Below are positions 14,016-27,813 of a stretch of DNA of 64,000 nt, piece after piece. Source of the DNA: Stereum hirsutum FP-91666 SS1 (taxonomy: Eukaryota; Basidiomycota; Agaricomycetes; Russulales; Stereaceae); contig NW_006763135.1 of the NCBI RefSeq assembly GCF_000264905.1, positions 2,083,428 through 2,147,427 on the forward strand, in the 5' to 3' direction. How positions within the stretch are numbered: the stretch's first letter is position 1; each line of letters opens with the position of its first letter. The notes beneath the pieces were generated by a model, which was given only the letters and a program-made list of their open reading frames with translations, ran no database searches and had not been told where the DNA came from. Both the position numbers and the translations under genes were made by a program.

Positions 14016-14612
14016 CTCTGTGGCCACGCTTTTTTCTAACAATACAATGTCGCCGACGATTTTGGAAAGAGACTAAAAATTCAGCTAGGACTGTTAGCAA
14101 GCGCACCCGCAGCAGTGGTCGATGCCAGTACGCACGTATATGGTGGGGAGTACCTCCGCTATGGACGCGAGCTGATCGTGAATGTAGCTTGCATACAGAG
14201 CAGAGGAAGACAAGAAGATAGCGTAGAGTCAGGGGACTAGCAAGAGGCAAGATCGGGGTAAGTACAGTGGGTATGTGTCAATGCTCCTGTAGGTCGAGAT
14301 GAAGTGCGTAAACACTTAGGCCGGAAGCAGTATGAACTACTTGGGGTCATAGGTGACATCAAACAGGTTCCACTCTGGCTGTCATAGCAGAGCAAACTGA
14401 CGGAGCTTGCGATAGTCTTTCCGTGAAAGGGTTCGCATGTGAGCAAAGTGGCCCGTAGAAAATCTCGAGGAAAGAGCAGACGCGCGCGTGATTGGCTGCT
14501 TGAGTTCAATCAACATTCATCGTCCGGCATCGGGCGGACGGACCACGCGAGCGGCGACTTGAGAGGCAGGGATCCTCCTTCCGACTCCGGCTCGTTTAAG
14601 TCCTCGAGCTCG
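14016..14612. other. Divergent promoter region upstream of CCDC47
   Basis: About 600 bp separating the small unknown gene (minus) from CCDC47 (plus). Open frames here have no splice or homology support. No repeat or RNA gene seen. Confidence 0.5.
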
Positions 14613-16186
14613 ATGTCCTTCCTCGGCCAGTTCAACAAGGTCTTGCAGTCCCTCTCCCCGCCTCCACTCACTCTTCTCGAGGAGTATGATGGACCAGAGT
14701 ATCCTTTCGCCAAATACCTCGCGTTTCGGCCAGGACGTATGTTGTAACTCCTATATTTCTTGCCAGATAGCCACTCACCACTGCCTCTACATCAGTTTTG
14801 AAAACCGAGGCCTTCATCCTCGCCGGTGTACTCTTCTACGTCTTGTTCTTCTTCCTCGGGAAGCGCAACAATGAGCAACGGGTCAATGCATGGTACGCCT
14901 CTTCGTCTAGTCCATCCCATCCCTTCCGTTCCCCCCGTCAGCCTCCTGACTCACCCATACGTTCTACCCATCACCAGGTGCGACGCCCACGCGTCCCTCT
15001 ACGAGAAACAATTCTCCAAACCCGCAGCCGGTGGCGTCACCCAAGACGGATACTCCGACTTTTTCCTCTTCTCCACCGGCAGACGCCTCGTCGCCTCCCT
15101 CCACACCGTCTTCACCCTCCGTCCTCGTCACGACCTCTCCCAGACCCTCTACCAAGTCATCCGTGAGCTCGTTCAGCTCACTTGGGTGCCCCAGGACGAG
15201 ATCCAGTTGGACTTCAAGCTGCATCCGGATGTGGTCCTTCCGGGCTTTGTATGGGCTTTGGTCAGCAAGAACGAGTTGACTTCGATTCAGAAGGAGAGGT
15301 GGGACTTGGTGAGTATTCTCTTCCCTTTGTTTAGAACGTCGCGCAGGAACGATATCTAACGCGTACATGTAGACTTGGACGCGCTCTTCTGAGAATCCGG
15401 CTCTGCCTCAATGGGCCTCCGTCATGACCGGTACGCGTCTTAGTCCCGTATCAACCGTCATCCAACGTCCATTATCTGAGACCGCTCTCTCTACAGAATT
15501 CGCCGACGTAACCGAGAACCTCCTCAAACTAGGCGAACCAGTCTTCAAAGCCCTCCGCGATCCCGCCATCCAACCCTACTTCCGTTCTCTCTCCGTAAGC
15601 CTGCTTCCTTCCTCCTTCTCCCTTCCTCTCAACCTAACCTAACCTAACCGAAACGCGAAAACAAACGAACACCCATAGGTAACCGACCTCCCCCGCGAAC
15701 ACCCCGACTCCCTCAAACACGAAAAACACGTCATCCTCTCCCTACACTCCCTCCCCTCCTCCTCCGCCCACCTCTCCCTTCCCCTCATCACAGCCCTCTT
15801 CCAATTCGTCGACGCTTTACCGCGCACGAACCTCCGCCCGGAGACGAAGAAGAAGCTGGCGGCGAAGAGGGAGGAGTTTTTGAAGGAGCTGAAGGAGGAG
15901 AGGGAGAAGCCGAAGAGGGAGGAGGCGTTGGAGGCTAAGGCGGCGGCGAAGAAGAAGGCGGAGGATGAGAGGATGGCGAAGTTGACGGCGGCGGAGCAGC
16001 AGAAGGTTCGTGTTTTTCTGTTTTTTTCTTCTTGTTTTTTTTTGGTTGGAGTGGTGGCTGAGTGAGTGGAAGGTCGAACGAGTTACTCACGCAACTCCGT
16101 TTTTTGTCGTCATATTCTAGCTCCTCGAGCGCGACCGTAAAAAGGCGATGCGCAAACAGGGTAAAATGTCCGTCCGGAAGAGCTGA
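14613..16186 (+). CDS. CCDC47: ER membrane protein CCDC47 homologue (PAT complex, DUF1682)
   Basis: ER membrane chaperone subunit that helps insert multipass proteins next to the Sec61 translocon. Seven exons: 14613-14736, 14796-14892, 14978-15308, 15373-15430, 15497-15594, 15679-16005, 16121-16186 (366 aa). A single membrane helix (residues ~47-62, ILAGVLFYVLFFFLG) is followed by the cytosolic globular domain (DFFLFSTGRRLVASLHTVFTL...WVPQDEIQLDF). The C-terminus is the characteristic Lys/Glu/Ala coiled coil ending in RDRKKAMRKQGKMSVRKS, which binds near the ribosome in animals. Length is shorter than animal CCDC47 (~480 aa) because the acidic lumenal N-terminus is missing, as in fungal members. 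A longer start upstream is not available: the frame has no ATG before 14613. Confidence 0.88.
15632..15652 (+). repeat. Short CCTAA tandem repeat in a CCDC47 intron
   Basis: Three CCTAA units in a row plus a partial fourth lie in the fifth intron of CCDC47. The unit resembles fungal telomeric sequence, but three units are too few to infer a telomere scar. Confidence 0.4.
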
Positions 16187-17157
16187 AGTGGACTGCCCGT
16201 ACGAAACCTCAGCGTCGAGCGTCCTGCCGAATGCACTTGTCTTGTCCCGAAAGGACTTTATCTATGTATTTAAAATAAAAGCTTCTGCTGTGGTATTGTA
16301 TGGAGTCGATGGCCCGCAATCGCATTGACAAGAGACTTGCATGTTCACTCCTCCCGAATGGAGGTGGTCGGGCGGGAATGTCTGACTTATCTCAAGGGAA
16401 CGACTGTCTTCCCGTCCTAAGTTTAACGGTCTGACTGGCTCAGTGAATGGATTTACACCGAGGCCTCACTCAAGAATGCGTCTATGACTTCATCAATCAA
16501 CGTGCATGATACCATACCAAGGAGCGCGTTTAAATTATTGGTTGCAAGGGAAGGTCTTCTGTGGATTTGTGAAGCCATGTAAGTATATGAAGTCCGAGAC
16601 ATCGCGCAGCGAACGGAGCGGCGAATCGAACTAGAAGTCCACAGTCAGGGCACGATGCATACGAATAAACGTAAGTAGTATATGTCCATGAGCGATTGAT
16701 CGCATCCAGGATTCAATAGTCAATCCTGTCCGACCTGAAAAGTGGTCGACGTCTGTGGCGTTTCTCACTTTCCTTTGAGTCGAAGTTTCGTCACCCTTCC
16801 ATCAGCTATGCACGATACACGATGCAGCGGCGTATACGGAAGGGGAAAGTCGCTATCCAGTGGCTTTTAAAGTACCCGTTCGACGGTTAATTTCTATCAT
16901 GGTGCATGGCTTGAAGGAGCTATGTAGCTTATGTCGGAGTCGGAGCAAAATGAAAAGCCTAACCAAAACTATAATATAAGTGAGAAAAGCGACACGAATG
17001 GAGAAAGCGCACGACATGCCGGCGCACGTCATATTAATATATCCCAATGATACCCGTGGTGCATCGGCCAAGGATCCTGTCGAGAATCGAGATGGTCTGA
17101 AGGTCTGAATTAACCCCATCGTAGTCCGTCCCCATCTACACACATGCACATAACTCG
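16187..17157. other. Convergent intergenic region between CCDC47 and the UQCC2-like gene
   Basis: About 970 bp. The left end is CCDC47 3' UTR. The rest has no supported exon, RNA gene or repeat that I can see. Confidence 0.5.
16274..16279 (+). terminator. Polyadenylation signal of CCDC47
   Basis: AATAAA 88 nt after the CCDC47 stop, in an AT-rich stretch. This fits a fungal 3' end; the cleavage site is not known. Confidence 0.4.
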
Positions 17158-17687
17158 TCACCATATCCCGAAGAAAACCTTCCACCATGGCCGACCGACG
17201 CCCTGTAGACTTTTCTCCACGCCCTCGACGAGCCTCTCGTAATGATGCGGCATAGACTTTGGCTTCAGCACGTTTTCCGGTGTGGGATACTATAGGGTAG
17301 AAACACGAACACAAAACCATAAATAAATGACCGATTCAGTAAACAAGCCCATGGGTCCGGGTCACACTTGCACACAATAGGAAGATACAGCAGAAACGGT
17401 AACGTAGATGAACCGAGGCAGAGCCAGTAAAGCAAGGAATGAAAGGAAAGGGGTGTATGCACACCGAACAACCAACGCATGCATGTACAACGTACCTTCT
17501 TCATCCACCGATTCTCCTGCAACGCCTTCGCAGCCTCGACCGCCGCCGGCCGCGACGCGAGGTTCGGGTGCTCAGCAAGCGATTCGAGGAACGTCTTGAG
17601 CTGCATGTTGGGCCGGATGGGATCTGCGGGCCAGTTTGTGGCGATCCGGCGGAGTTGGGAGGAGAGTGCGGAGCCGGGGGCGGACAT
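17158..17687 (-). CDS. UQCC2/Cbp6-type mitochondrial complex III assembly factor
   Basis: Small mitochondrial protein that helps make and stabilise cytochrome b. Two exons: 17687-17496 and 17289-17158 (107 aa). The N-terminal LRRIATNWPADPIRPN and the C-terminal KPKSMPHHYERLVEGVEKS plus RPWWKVFFGIW are typical of the fungal UQCC2/Cbp6 family. The exons join as NRWMKK|YPTPENVLKPKS. The intron is 206 nt, three to four times the usual size here. The fold is helical with no cleavable presequence. An open frame reading on through the intron is an artefact, because it loses the conserved tail. Confidence 0.75.
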
Positions 17688-18115
17688 GGTGGCGAAAAAG
17701 TTGTGGTGATATGACGCGTGAGTATGTGCGTGTATGTGTGTGTGTATTCTGTGGGAAATATGTTGGTGTTGGGCGTAAGGGATGTGGACTGGTTGGAGGG
17801 GACGAGATGGGTGGCGGAGACTCGGAGGCGTTCGAGGTGAAGGCACGCGGCTCTGGATTTGACAGGAATTTGAAACTGTAGCTGTTCCGTTGGTGACCTC
17901 ATTCCGAGCACCCGGCTCAGATCGGGGCCACGACGCACCCAGCCACAGACCAAGTAAAACACAAAAAAGCTCGAATGATTGAGCATCATTATACTGGTAC
18001 ATATCCATAGGTACAAGGAAGAAGCCGTGAGATGGGGTATAATACAGAAGATACAGCAAAGCAAATTCAACGGTGATGTTCCCGAAAAAAAAGTCCCACT
18101 CGCCACAACGTAGAA
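17688..18115. other. Promoter region of the UQCC2-like gene
   Basis: About 430 bp that also contains the 3' end of the STB6-like gene. It has a short GT-rich run (about 17715-17750). Nothing else recognised. Confidence 0.5.
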
Positions 18116-21100
18116 CTACGACATCTCCCCCTCAAGAACGATTGGCGGAGGCCTCGGGCTCACAGGGATCTCTTCCCCACTCTCATCCTCCACCTTGATC
18201 TTAACCACACTCTCCACCTCCCCGACCGTAGTCCCCTCCGTCACCTGCGCCTCAGGCAGCTCCGCCTTCTTCCCCCTCGGCTTCAGACCCCCAGGCCACC
18301 TCGCTCCCCAGCTCTCAAAGAACTTCAACAACCAACCCGGCTTAAAAACCGATCCCGTCTCCACAGGTCCGACATCTTCTTCTTCCTCCTCTCCCTCCTC
18401 CGGTAACCCCTCCTCCTCTTCCGCCTCGCTCTCCGTCCTTCCTAACGCATCCACCAATCTCTCCTCTCCGCTAAGGGTCCACTGCAACCTATTGAACCTC
18501 CCATGCGCCCCATGCGATCCCTGCGGCAACCTCGACCCCCTCCCTCCCACCACCGCTCCCGTCCCATTCGCCCCATTCACTCCAGCACCAGTCGCATGCA
18601 CATGATTCGTCCCGAACACCTTGTCCCGCATAGCGATCACGTTCCTCCGCTGTGGCGCGACCGAATGCCACAGATCCTGCACCCTGAACTGTTCCGCTTC
18701 GTACGAGAGCGCGTGAGTCTCCTGTAGCATCGTCGACGTCCGCGCGCGGATGAGCTCGATCTCGCCGATCAGTTTGCTGCGGTGTTCGATGGAGGTGAGC
18801 AGGGCTTGGTGCGATTCGTAGTCGGAGCGCATGCGGGCGTTGGTGGAGGAGAGGCGGCTTGTGAGGACCTGTGATGTTATGTAGAATGTCAGAAAACCAC
18901 GGAGCTGCTGGTGGGGAGGGAGGGAGGGAGGGAGGGAAGGAGGGAGGGAGCAACGGACCTGGAGGACGGCGATGACGCCTTCGAGGTGCTGATCTCGTCT
19001 TCGCATGATGAGCAATTGTCCACAGAGATCCACGTCGATCTTCATCCTATCCACCGGCAACACGCGCAAAGCCTTCAACCTCGACGCGTCGTCGAAACTT
19101 CTCCGTCTACAAAGCAAAAACAAAACAAGTGAGCCTCAGCACCCCTTTGTTGATCCCCCAACAAGAAAACCTAACGATACACATACCTCGTCAACACCTG
19201 CCCCTCATAAGGCTTATAACTCAACACCGACATATCATCCCTACTATACCCCTCTTCCACACTCCCCACAACCCTCAAACTTTCCCTCTCCTCGATACTC
19301 GTCCTCCTCGTCCCCGTCCCCGTCCCCGTCCCCGTCCCCGCCCCCGTCCCGTCATCCTGCGTGATCCCCCTCCTCGCGCTCAACGGGTCCGACCAGCTCG
19401 TGACCCGACTCTGATACGTCGGTTTCGCACGCGGCCGTTTGTGGTTGAATTCGGACAGACGGCGATCGTAGTCGGAGAGGTTCGTGGCTGAGCCTCCGTC
19501 GACGGTGAGGGAGCTCGTGTTGAGGTAGAAACCTTGTTGGGCTGTGAAGAAGGGAGGTTGTTCGGTGTGAGGAAGACAAGGATTAGGATGTGTGAGAATG
19601 GTGGTGGGGGAGATGGAAGGACGTACAGGCGGGGGAAGCTTGGCCACTACTGAGCAGTTCTTCCTCTTCTCCATCCTCTCTGAGCAGTATCGTCAGAAGC
19701 GTCAACATTGACAACAATAGCGACAGACAAACCTCGAGACTACCACTTCTGGGACGGGTGGAGATTGATTACCGACCCAAAAAGTGTCCCCTGTGACGCT
19801 GGGCTTGCTCCCGTGTCCATGTCGCGCACTGAGATCCACGCTCTGCTTCTTACGGTTCAACCTACCAAATACCGTCAATACGCATTAGGAAATCACGAAC
19901 AAGCAACAACCCACCCAGTCCACGACTCGATCTTCCGCTGCACTCTCCTCCCCGTCCACCCCCTTGACTCACTCTCATCCTCGGTCGACCTCCCATCCGA
20001 CCTCTCATTCCTCTCCTTATCTCTCTCCCTCTCCTTCTCATCGTCCTTCTCTCTCTCCACCTCAAACATAACCCTCTCCGACCTCTTCTTCTCCAACTGC
20101 GCCAACCGTCCCGACCACAAATACCTCAAGCTCGCCGCCCCATCCTTCCCACTCGCCTGCACGATCCTCACAAACTGTTCCATATCCCCCGTCGCAATCG
20201 GCACGTCGTTCCTCGACGACGACGAGTCCCTCAACACCGGCTGCCCACCATACCCGCTGTACCCATACCCGTAGCCGTAGCCATACCCATCCTTCGAGGC
20301 GTTGCTGCCAGAGCCCCCATAAGACGAACTATGTCCGTGTCCGTGCCCATGATGTCCATGTCCATGCCCACCGATACTCCCGATCCCCCCACCCACCACT
20401 GAACTCGTGCTCGTCCTCAGATCCGTCGTGAAGTCGTCCAGCTTATTGAGCAACACCCTATGCACCTTATACGACTCCGACTGTCTGAACTTCGTATACG
20501 CGGCGTCGATGGCCTCGATCGTTTCCTGGGTCAGGTAAGGCAGTGGTTTCGGTTTGGAGGGGGAGTTGGCGGTGGTGCTGGATGGGGAGGTTGAGGTGTG
20601 AGGATGAGGCGGAGAGGCGTTGGTGAGGGAGGCAGTGATGGCGGTGTTGATGGATGTGTTGAAGAGGCGTGCGGAGGGGAGGTTGAGAAGCGCTTGCACG
20701 AAGATATGCGGTTCGATGAATGGGTCTTTGGGAAAGAGCTGGGAGAGCGTTTTGGTATATGTTCAGTGACTCGTCCTTTCCGGTAGGGACGGAGACCGTG
20801 TAGGAGAGGGAGGGGGGGAAGGGTGGCAATGCTGATGATGTTTGCGGAACGTACCTGCCCGTAACCAAGAGCGTAGAGTTTGTTGCGGATACAGGCGACG
20901 AGACTGAGGAGAGCGGAAACGATGGTTGGATCTGCGACCCTCTCCATGGGCTAGATGAGCCCATCCGGAGAGTACGAAATCAGTAATGTTGAAATGAAGC
21001 ATTGACGATTGAGCAGGCCCACAAAGGGGCTCGCGGGGCGAACTGTCCCGAGCAAGCATCGCCACCGCCGGCGGAAGCAGATGGGCGGGGTGGAAAGGAA

Positions 21101-22365
21101 AAAGTATAAAGAGGACCCGACAGAGGAGAATCCACGCACCTCGACTCCGAGACATGGTTCTCCTATCTCCGCGATCCATCGCTGGATCCCGTTCACCGTA
21201 ACATCGCACAACAAACCGTTGCGCTCTTCCGGGGACAGGTCGAATTTGCCGAAGATCGAAAGGCCGGCTTGGACGAGCTTCACGAGCTCTAGTGTCGTCG
21301 CGCCGAAGAGCTCGGTGGATCTGAGTTTGTCGGGGAGGTTGTACATGCCGATGAAGCGGTCTTTGGTCGTATCGCTAAATGATGTGGATTAGAATGGGCC
21401 AAGAGATGGGAAGTAGGGCACCGCGCAAAGTTCGACATTGTCATACCTGGGCTCTTCCAAGGTCAGAGCAGTCCTTCCCGCACATCCCATGCGAAGAAGG
21501 TTGATGTTGGTATATAGACGTTCCCGGGCTTCGAGGAAAGAGCCGCTTGGGACGTGGACGATGGTGTAGTCCGAACGGAAGTTGGCAAGGGAGGTGACCA
21601 TGAGGGTTCCGTGCACAGTCTAGGTCCAAATATCAGCAATGAGGAGTCGTCAAGAATCTGGGAGCGAGGCATACCTCCTTAGGACGAGCACCGGACTGGC
21701 GCAGCTCGCGAATGACCTTGTCCCATTCTGCCTGTGTTTCGACCACAGAAAGGCTGTAGCACGGGCTTAGAGCAGTAACGGTGATCTAGAGACAAAGATC
21801 AGGAGCAGGGTGGGAAAGACGGAGATAGGAAGCACACTTTGTGCTCTGGATCGCCTGTGTATACAGCCAGCGTTACAACTGGCGCTATTCGCTCTGTGAC
21901 CCTACGACGGATTAGTCAAGTAGGCAAACCACGAACGAGAGGGAAATACCATTTCTCAACGGCATGTATCTGATAGCCTTCAATCTCCAGTTGCTCCTGC
22001 ACTATCTCGAACTTGCAGTTGAATCCTAACCACTCGGCGCCAGTGTCCTTAGGAGGGTGGAGCAGAGAAGGAGAAAGGGAAATGGAGAGGGAAGCGGAAC
22101 GAGAACGGATGATCTTTGTGGAGGAGTTCTTGACTTTGGTAGACTTGGGCGATCCTGTCGGGCTAGCATGCGCTAGAGAGGGAGGACGAGGTTCACGCAC
22201 TGTGGGCATCAACAGCCTCGGTCTCGCGGAGGGTATAGAGAGCAGCGGACTCGGTGGAGGGGCCACGCCCGGCGTTGCGGGCTGCGACGACGCCCTCTGT
22301 GCGAGTGGAGGGACATTGGGCGAAGAGAGCAGGGGCAAGGCCGTTGCAGACGAGCGGGCCTTCAT
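18116..22365 (-). CDS. STB6-like N-terminal domain protein (Sin3-binding Stb2/Stb6 family)
   Basis: Probable nuclear protein linked to the Sin3 histone-deacetylase complex, from its budding-yeast relatives Stb2 and Stb6. Twelve exons: 22365-21950, 21901-21838, 21785-21675, 21619-21447, 21374-21140, 20950-20855, 20738-19915, 19861-19733, 19679-19627, 19541-19187, 19106-18959, 18868-18116 (1118 aa). After a Ser/Pro-rich leader, the family domain starts at LEIEGYQIHAVEKW and continues VTERIAPVVTLAVYTGDPEHKITV over several 48-72-nt introns. A helical mid-region (LYALGYGQLFPKDPFIEPH) follows. The middle then has low-complexity Gly/His and Gly/Tyr repeats, and exon 10 encodes a Gly-Thr repeat. The tail is acidic. 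A 189-nt intron lies after residue 333. The start ATG is the first in frame; upstream only GTG is open. Confidence 0.75.
18915..18950 (+). repeat. GGGA microsatellite in an STB6-like gene intron
   Basis: A run of GGGA units. On the coding strand it forms a long CTCCC pyrimidine tract in the eleventh intron (18958-18869), toward the donor end. Confidence 0.6.
19311..19352 (-). repeat. Coding hexanucleotide repeat encoding Gly-Thr units
   Basis: Tandem 6-bp units in exon 10 of the STB6-like gene encode a (Gly-Thr)n stretch near GAGTGTGTGTGT. Unit gain or loss keeps the reading frame. Confidence 0.7.
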
Positions 22366-25388
<3,023 letters not shown>

Positions 25389-27813
25389 CATCGGCTTCAA
25401 CGTCACCGTCTTCCAGCTATCTCTACCTTCATATTTTCCTGTCTACCACCATATCTGGCATCGTGTCTCCCATACATCCTGTATCTCGTAGCTTGCGTAT
25501 AATATCCCATGGATCCGACCCATTTTGTCTCTTATACTCGTTCTTCTCTTCTTTTATTGCAATCGGGGGCAGTGGACATCCATCTTTGTTCCCGATCTTC
25601 TATTATCTTTCCTTGGGGTGACGGGCTCTATCTTTAATCTCAATATTCTGTCGTCTTGCGGTCGTCGGTCGACCCCTCGTCCTCAAAACGCCCTTTTTTG
25701 TCATCTGCCAGTGTACCGCTACCGCTCACTTCTTTCACCCACTCACCCGTTCGTTCACTCCATCCCTCTGGCCCATATAAACCCACTGGCATAACCACGT
25801 CAGTATCTATATATGCATTATATTATTCGACCGTTTCATGCGGTTTTGCTTTTCTTTCCTTCACCCACCCACCCACCCACTCTTACCCATCGCCGCATTC
25901 TTCCTTACTACTAACTACTTATTCTACTGTGTACCTGCCACCCACGTCGGCAGCCTGCACTGCACTGCGCCACCTGTCCTCTCTTCATTCATTTCACACT
26001 TCATAAGCATCTTCGATTTTTGTTTGTGTATCTTTGGATGCCGTCGTCGAAGGCCATAGGACACACGACACAAATACAATACAAGTAACAACGCGCCACG
26101 TTGCTTGTCAGTGCCTGCTACCGCCCCGGATCCCACACCCACCCGCTCTATCGTTTGTCTGCACGTAGTACACTTTTAAATTTTGAATTTCTACACTGCC
26201 AGTGCCTGTCAATGATCCAGACTCTATAGAGTAAAAATACCCATCGTCTACGCATCCAGCACATCACTCCCCCGCGCATCGGAGAGAGTGACTCTCTCCA
26301 TCGTTCATAGAAATGCACTTCGATAATATATGGATACGTATACTGCATCTACATATTGGTTATTCCTTCCTTGCTCGAGCACTGGTAGTACAGTAATAAG
26401 TACATCTACATTCAAGCTGTTGTATCCTATGTTTGATGATCTCACCAACCGACCCGACCTCGATCTCTGCCAGAACACCATGTCCGACTCGACCACCGAG
26501 CCAGTTAACGTTGCAATTATTGGAAGGAACTTGGCAGCCTGAGGTTCGGACTATTACTTATGGTCCTGTACCTGCTTGCGGCGTGCGAGTCTCTATATTC
26601 ACACGACTGTCAAACCCTACCCCCTGCCCGTCCCATACAGTACTCATGACCATATAAGTGCACGGTCATCCAAGAACCAAACCTGTGGGATCGCTCCATA
26701 GCTGCGCCACAGTATACAGTAGGAGATGAACTCTCTTGACATCCGACCGTTCCAAGTTCAACAGCCCGAGTCAAGTGTGGCGCACACAGTGGCATCAAGT
26801 GGCGAAAGATCCATCAACCTACTTACCCGAGTCATCATCTGCATCAACGCTCGTAAAAGATACATACATACATACATGCATCCGTGCTCCTCGCATCGCA
26901 TGATTCGCACCGCCCGGCGGCAACCCCACCAAGCGAGCAAGAATCTGAACTCCATTCCAAATCACGATCCCATCACCGCGATGCCGATGTTGATGTTGAT
27001 GAAGAACCTTGAAGAACTCACTCTGGTAAGGAAGCTCCTTTCAACTCCTTGGAACTCCTTCAACAGGGTCCAAACATCCACTTCATCCCCGGGTCTGAAT
27101 GCGTCTAACTTACTAGTGTCGTCGATCTCCGAGGAAGTACCTTCGACCATGACCGAATGTATAGCGGCCGCGATGAACTGCTGGTCGACTGGTCCATCGA
27201 TGCTGATGGCGTTGGCGTTGGCGAAGCAGTTGGCGCAAAGGTGACTGACTGACATGCAGTACGTACTTCGCGGCCGCCAATTATTGCAAGCGCTTTCGCA
27301 CGCTACCCGACAGTCCGACATCGGCGAAGACGAAGACGAGAGGATCATATGCAGCCGACGCAGGGGACAGAACCGTGCGTCCATGCAGTAGCTGGCGAGG
27401 ATGCTGGTTTCGGGTTCGAACAAATACATACAATTGTGATCATGTGCTTTGGAACGGAGAGAATACATTCGTGAGGCCTTCTGATAGTCTATATGGTGTA
27501 TACGGTGTGCGAGCAGCTATGGTAGCAAGTACAACGACGACAAGGAACAGCGCAGAAAACGACGCACGCACAACACAACACGTAGGGCACTCGAACAACA
27601 ACAATGACTCGGACAACACAAAAATATATATGCGGTTTCTTCTTCTTCGTCTACTATTCATCTTCATTCGTCGTACACCCCAGGACCGATCCATACGTTA
27701 GTGGTATTTAAAGAGCAGCCATGTTCGTCACTGGCCAAGAGCTGTGGTGGTTGCAAAGGGGAGGCAGACGTCAGCAATCGGAAGAGTAGGATGCAGGATG
27801 ACGAGGACACCCA
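25389..27813. other. Large convergent intergenic region
   Basis: 2.4 kb between the LONRF and ZWF1 stop codons, the longest gap in the window. CT-rich near 25420-25900, with a short CCCA repeat at about 25863-25882. A 168-codon frame on the minus strand (26962-27468, ATG start) and a 172-codon frame on the plus strand (26726-27244) overlap each other; neither has a recognisable domain. No RNA gene seen. Confidence 0.5.
26962..27468 (-). CDS. Uncertain single-exon open frame, 168 aa
   Basis: An ATG-started frame on the minus strand with no family I recognise. It is Cys- and Ser-rich in the first half (CMYLFEPET, CPLRRLHM, SDCRVACESACNNW) and has a more protein-like second half (SIDGPVDQQFIAAAIHSVM, DVWTLLKEFQGVERS). 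It could be an exon of an unannotated gene or chance. The overlapping plus-strand frame argues for caution. Confidence 0.2.
   Translation of the reverse strand: MYSLRSKAHDHNCMYLFEPETSILASYCMDARFCPLRRLHMILSSSSSPMSDCRVACESACNNWRPRSTYCMSVSHLCANCFANANAISIDGPVDQQFIAAAIHSVMVEGTSSEIDDTSKLDAFRPGDEVDVWTLLKEFQGVERSFLTRVSSSRFFININIGIAVMGS

Noticed and set aside
15632..15652. Interstitial telomeric repeat as evidence of a chromosome fusion
   Set aside because: Only three CCTAA units inside an intron of an intact gene.
27411..27432. GGGTTCGAAC as a tRNA box B
   Set aside because: No acceptor stem, D-arm or box A at the right distance on either strand.
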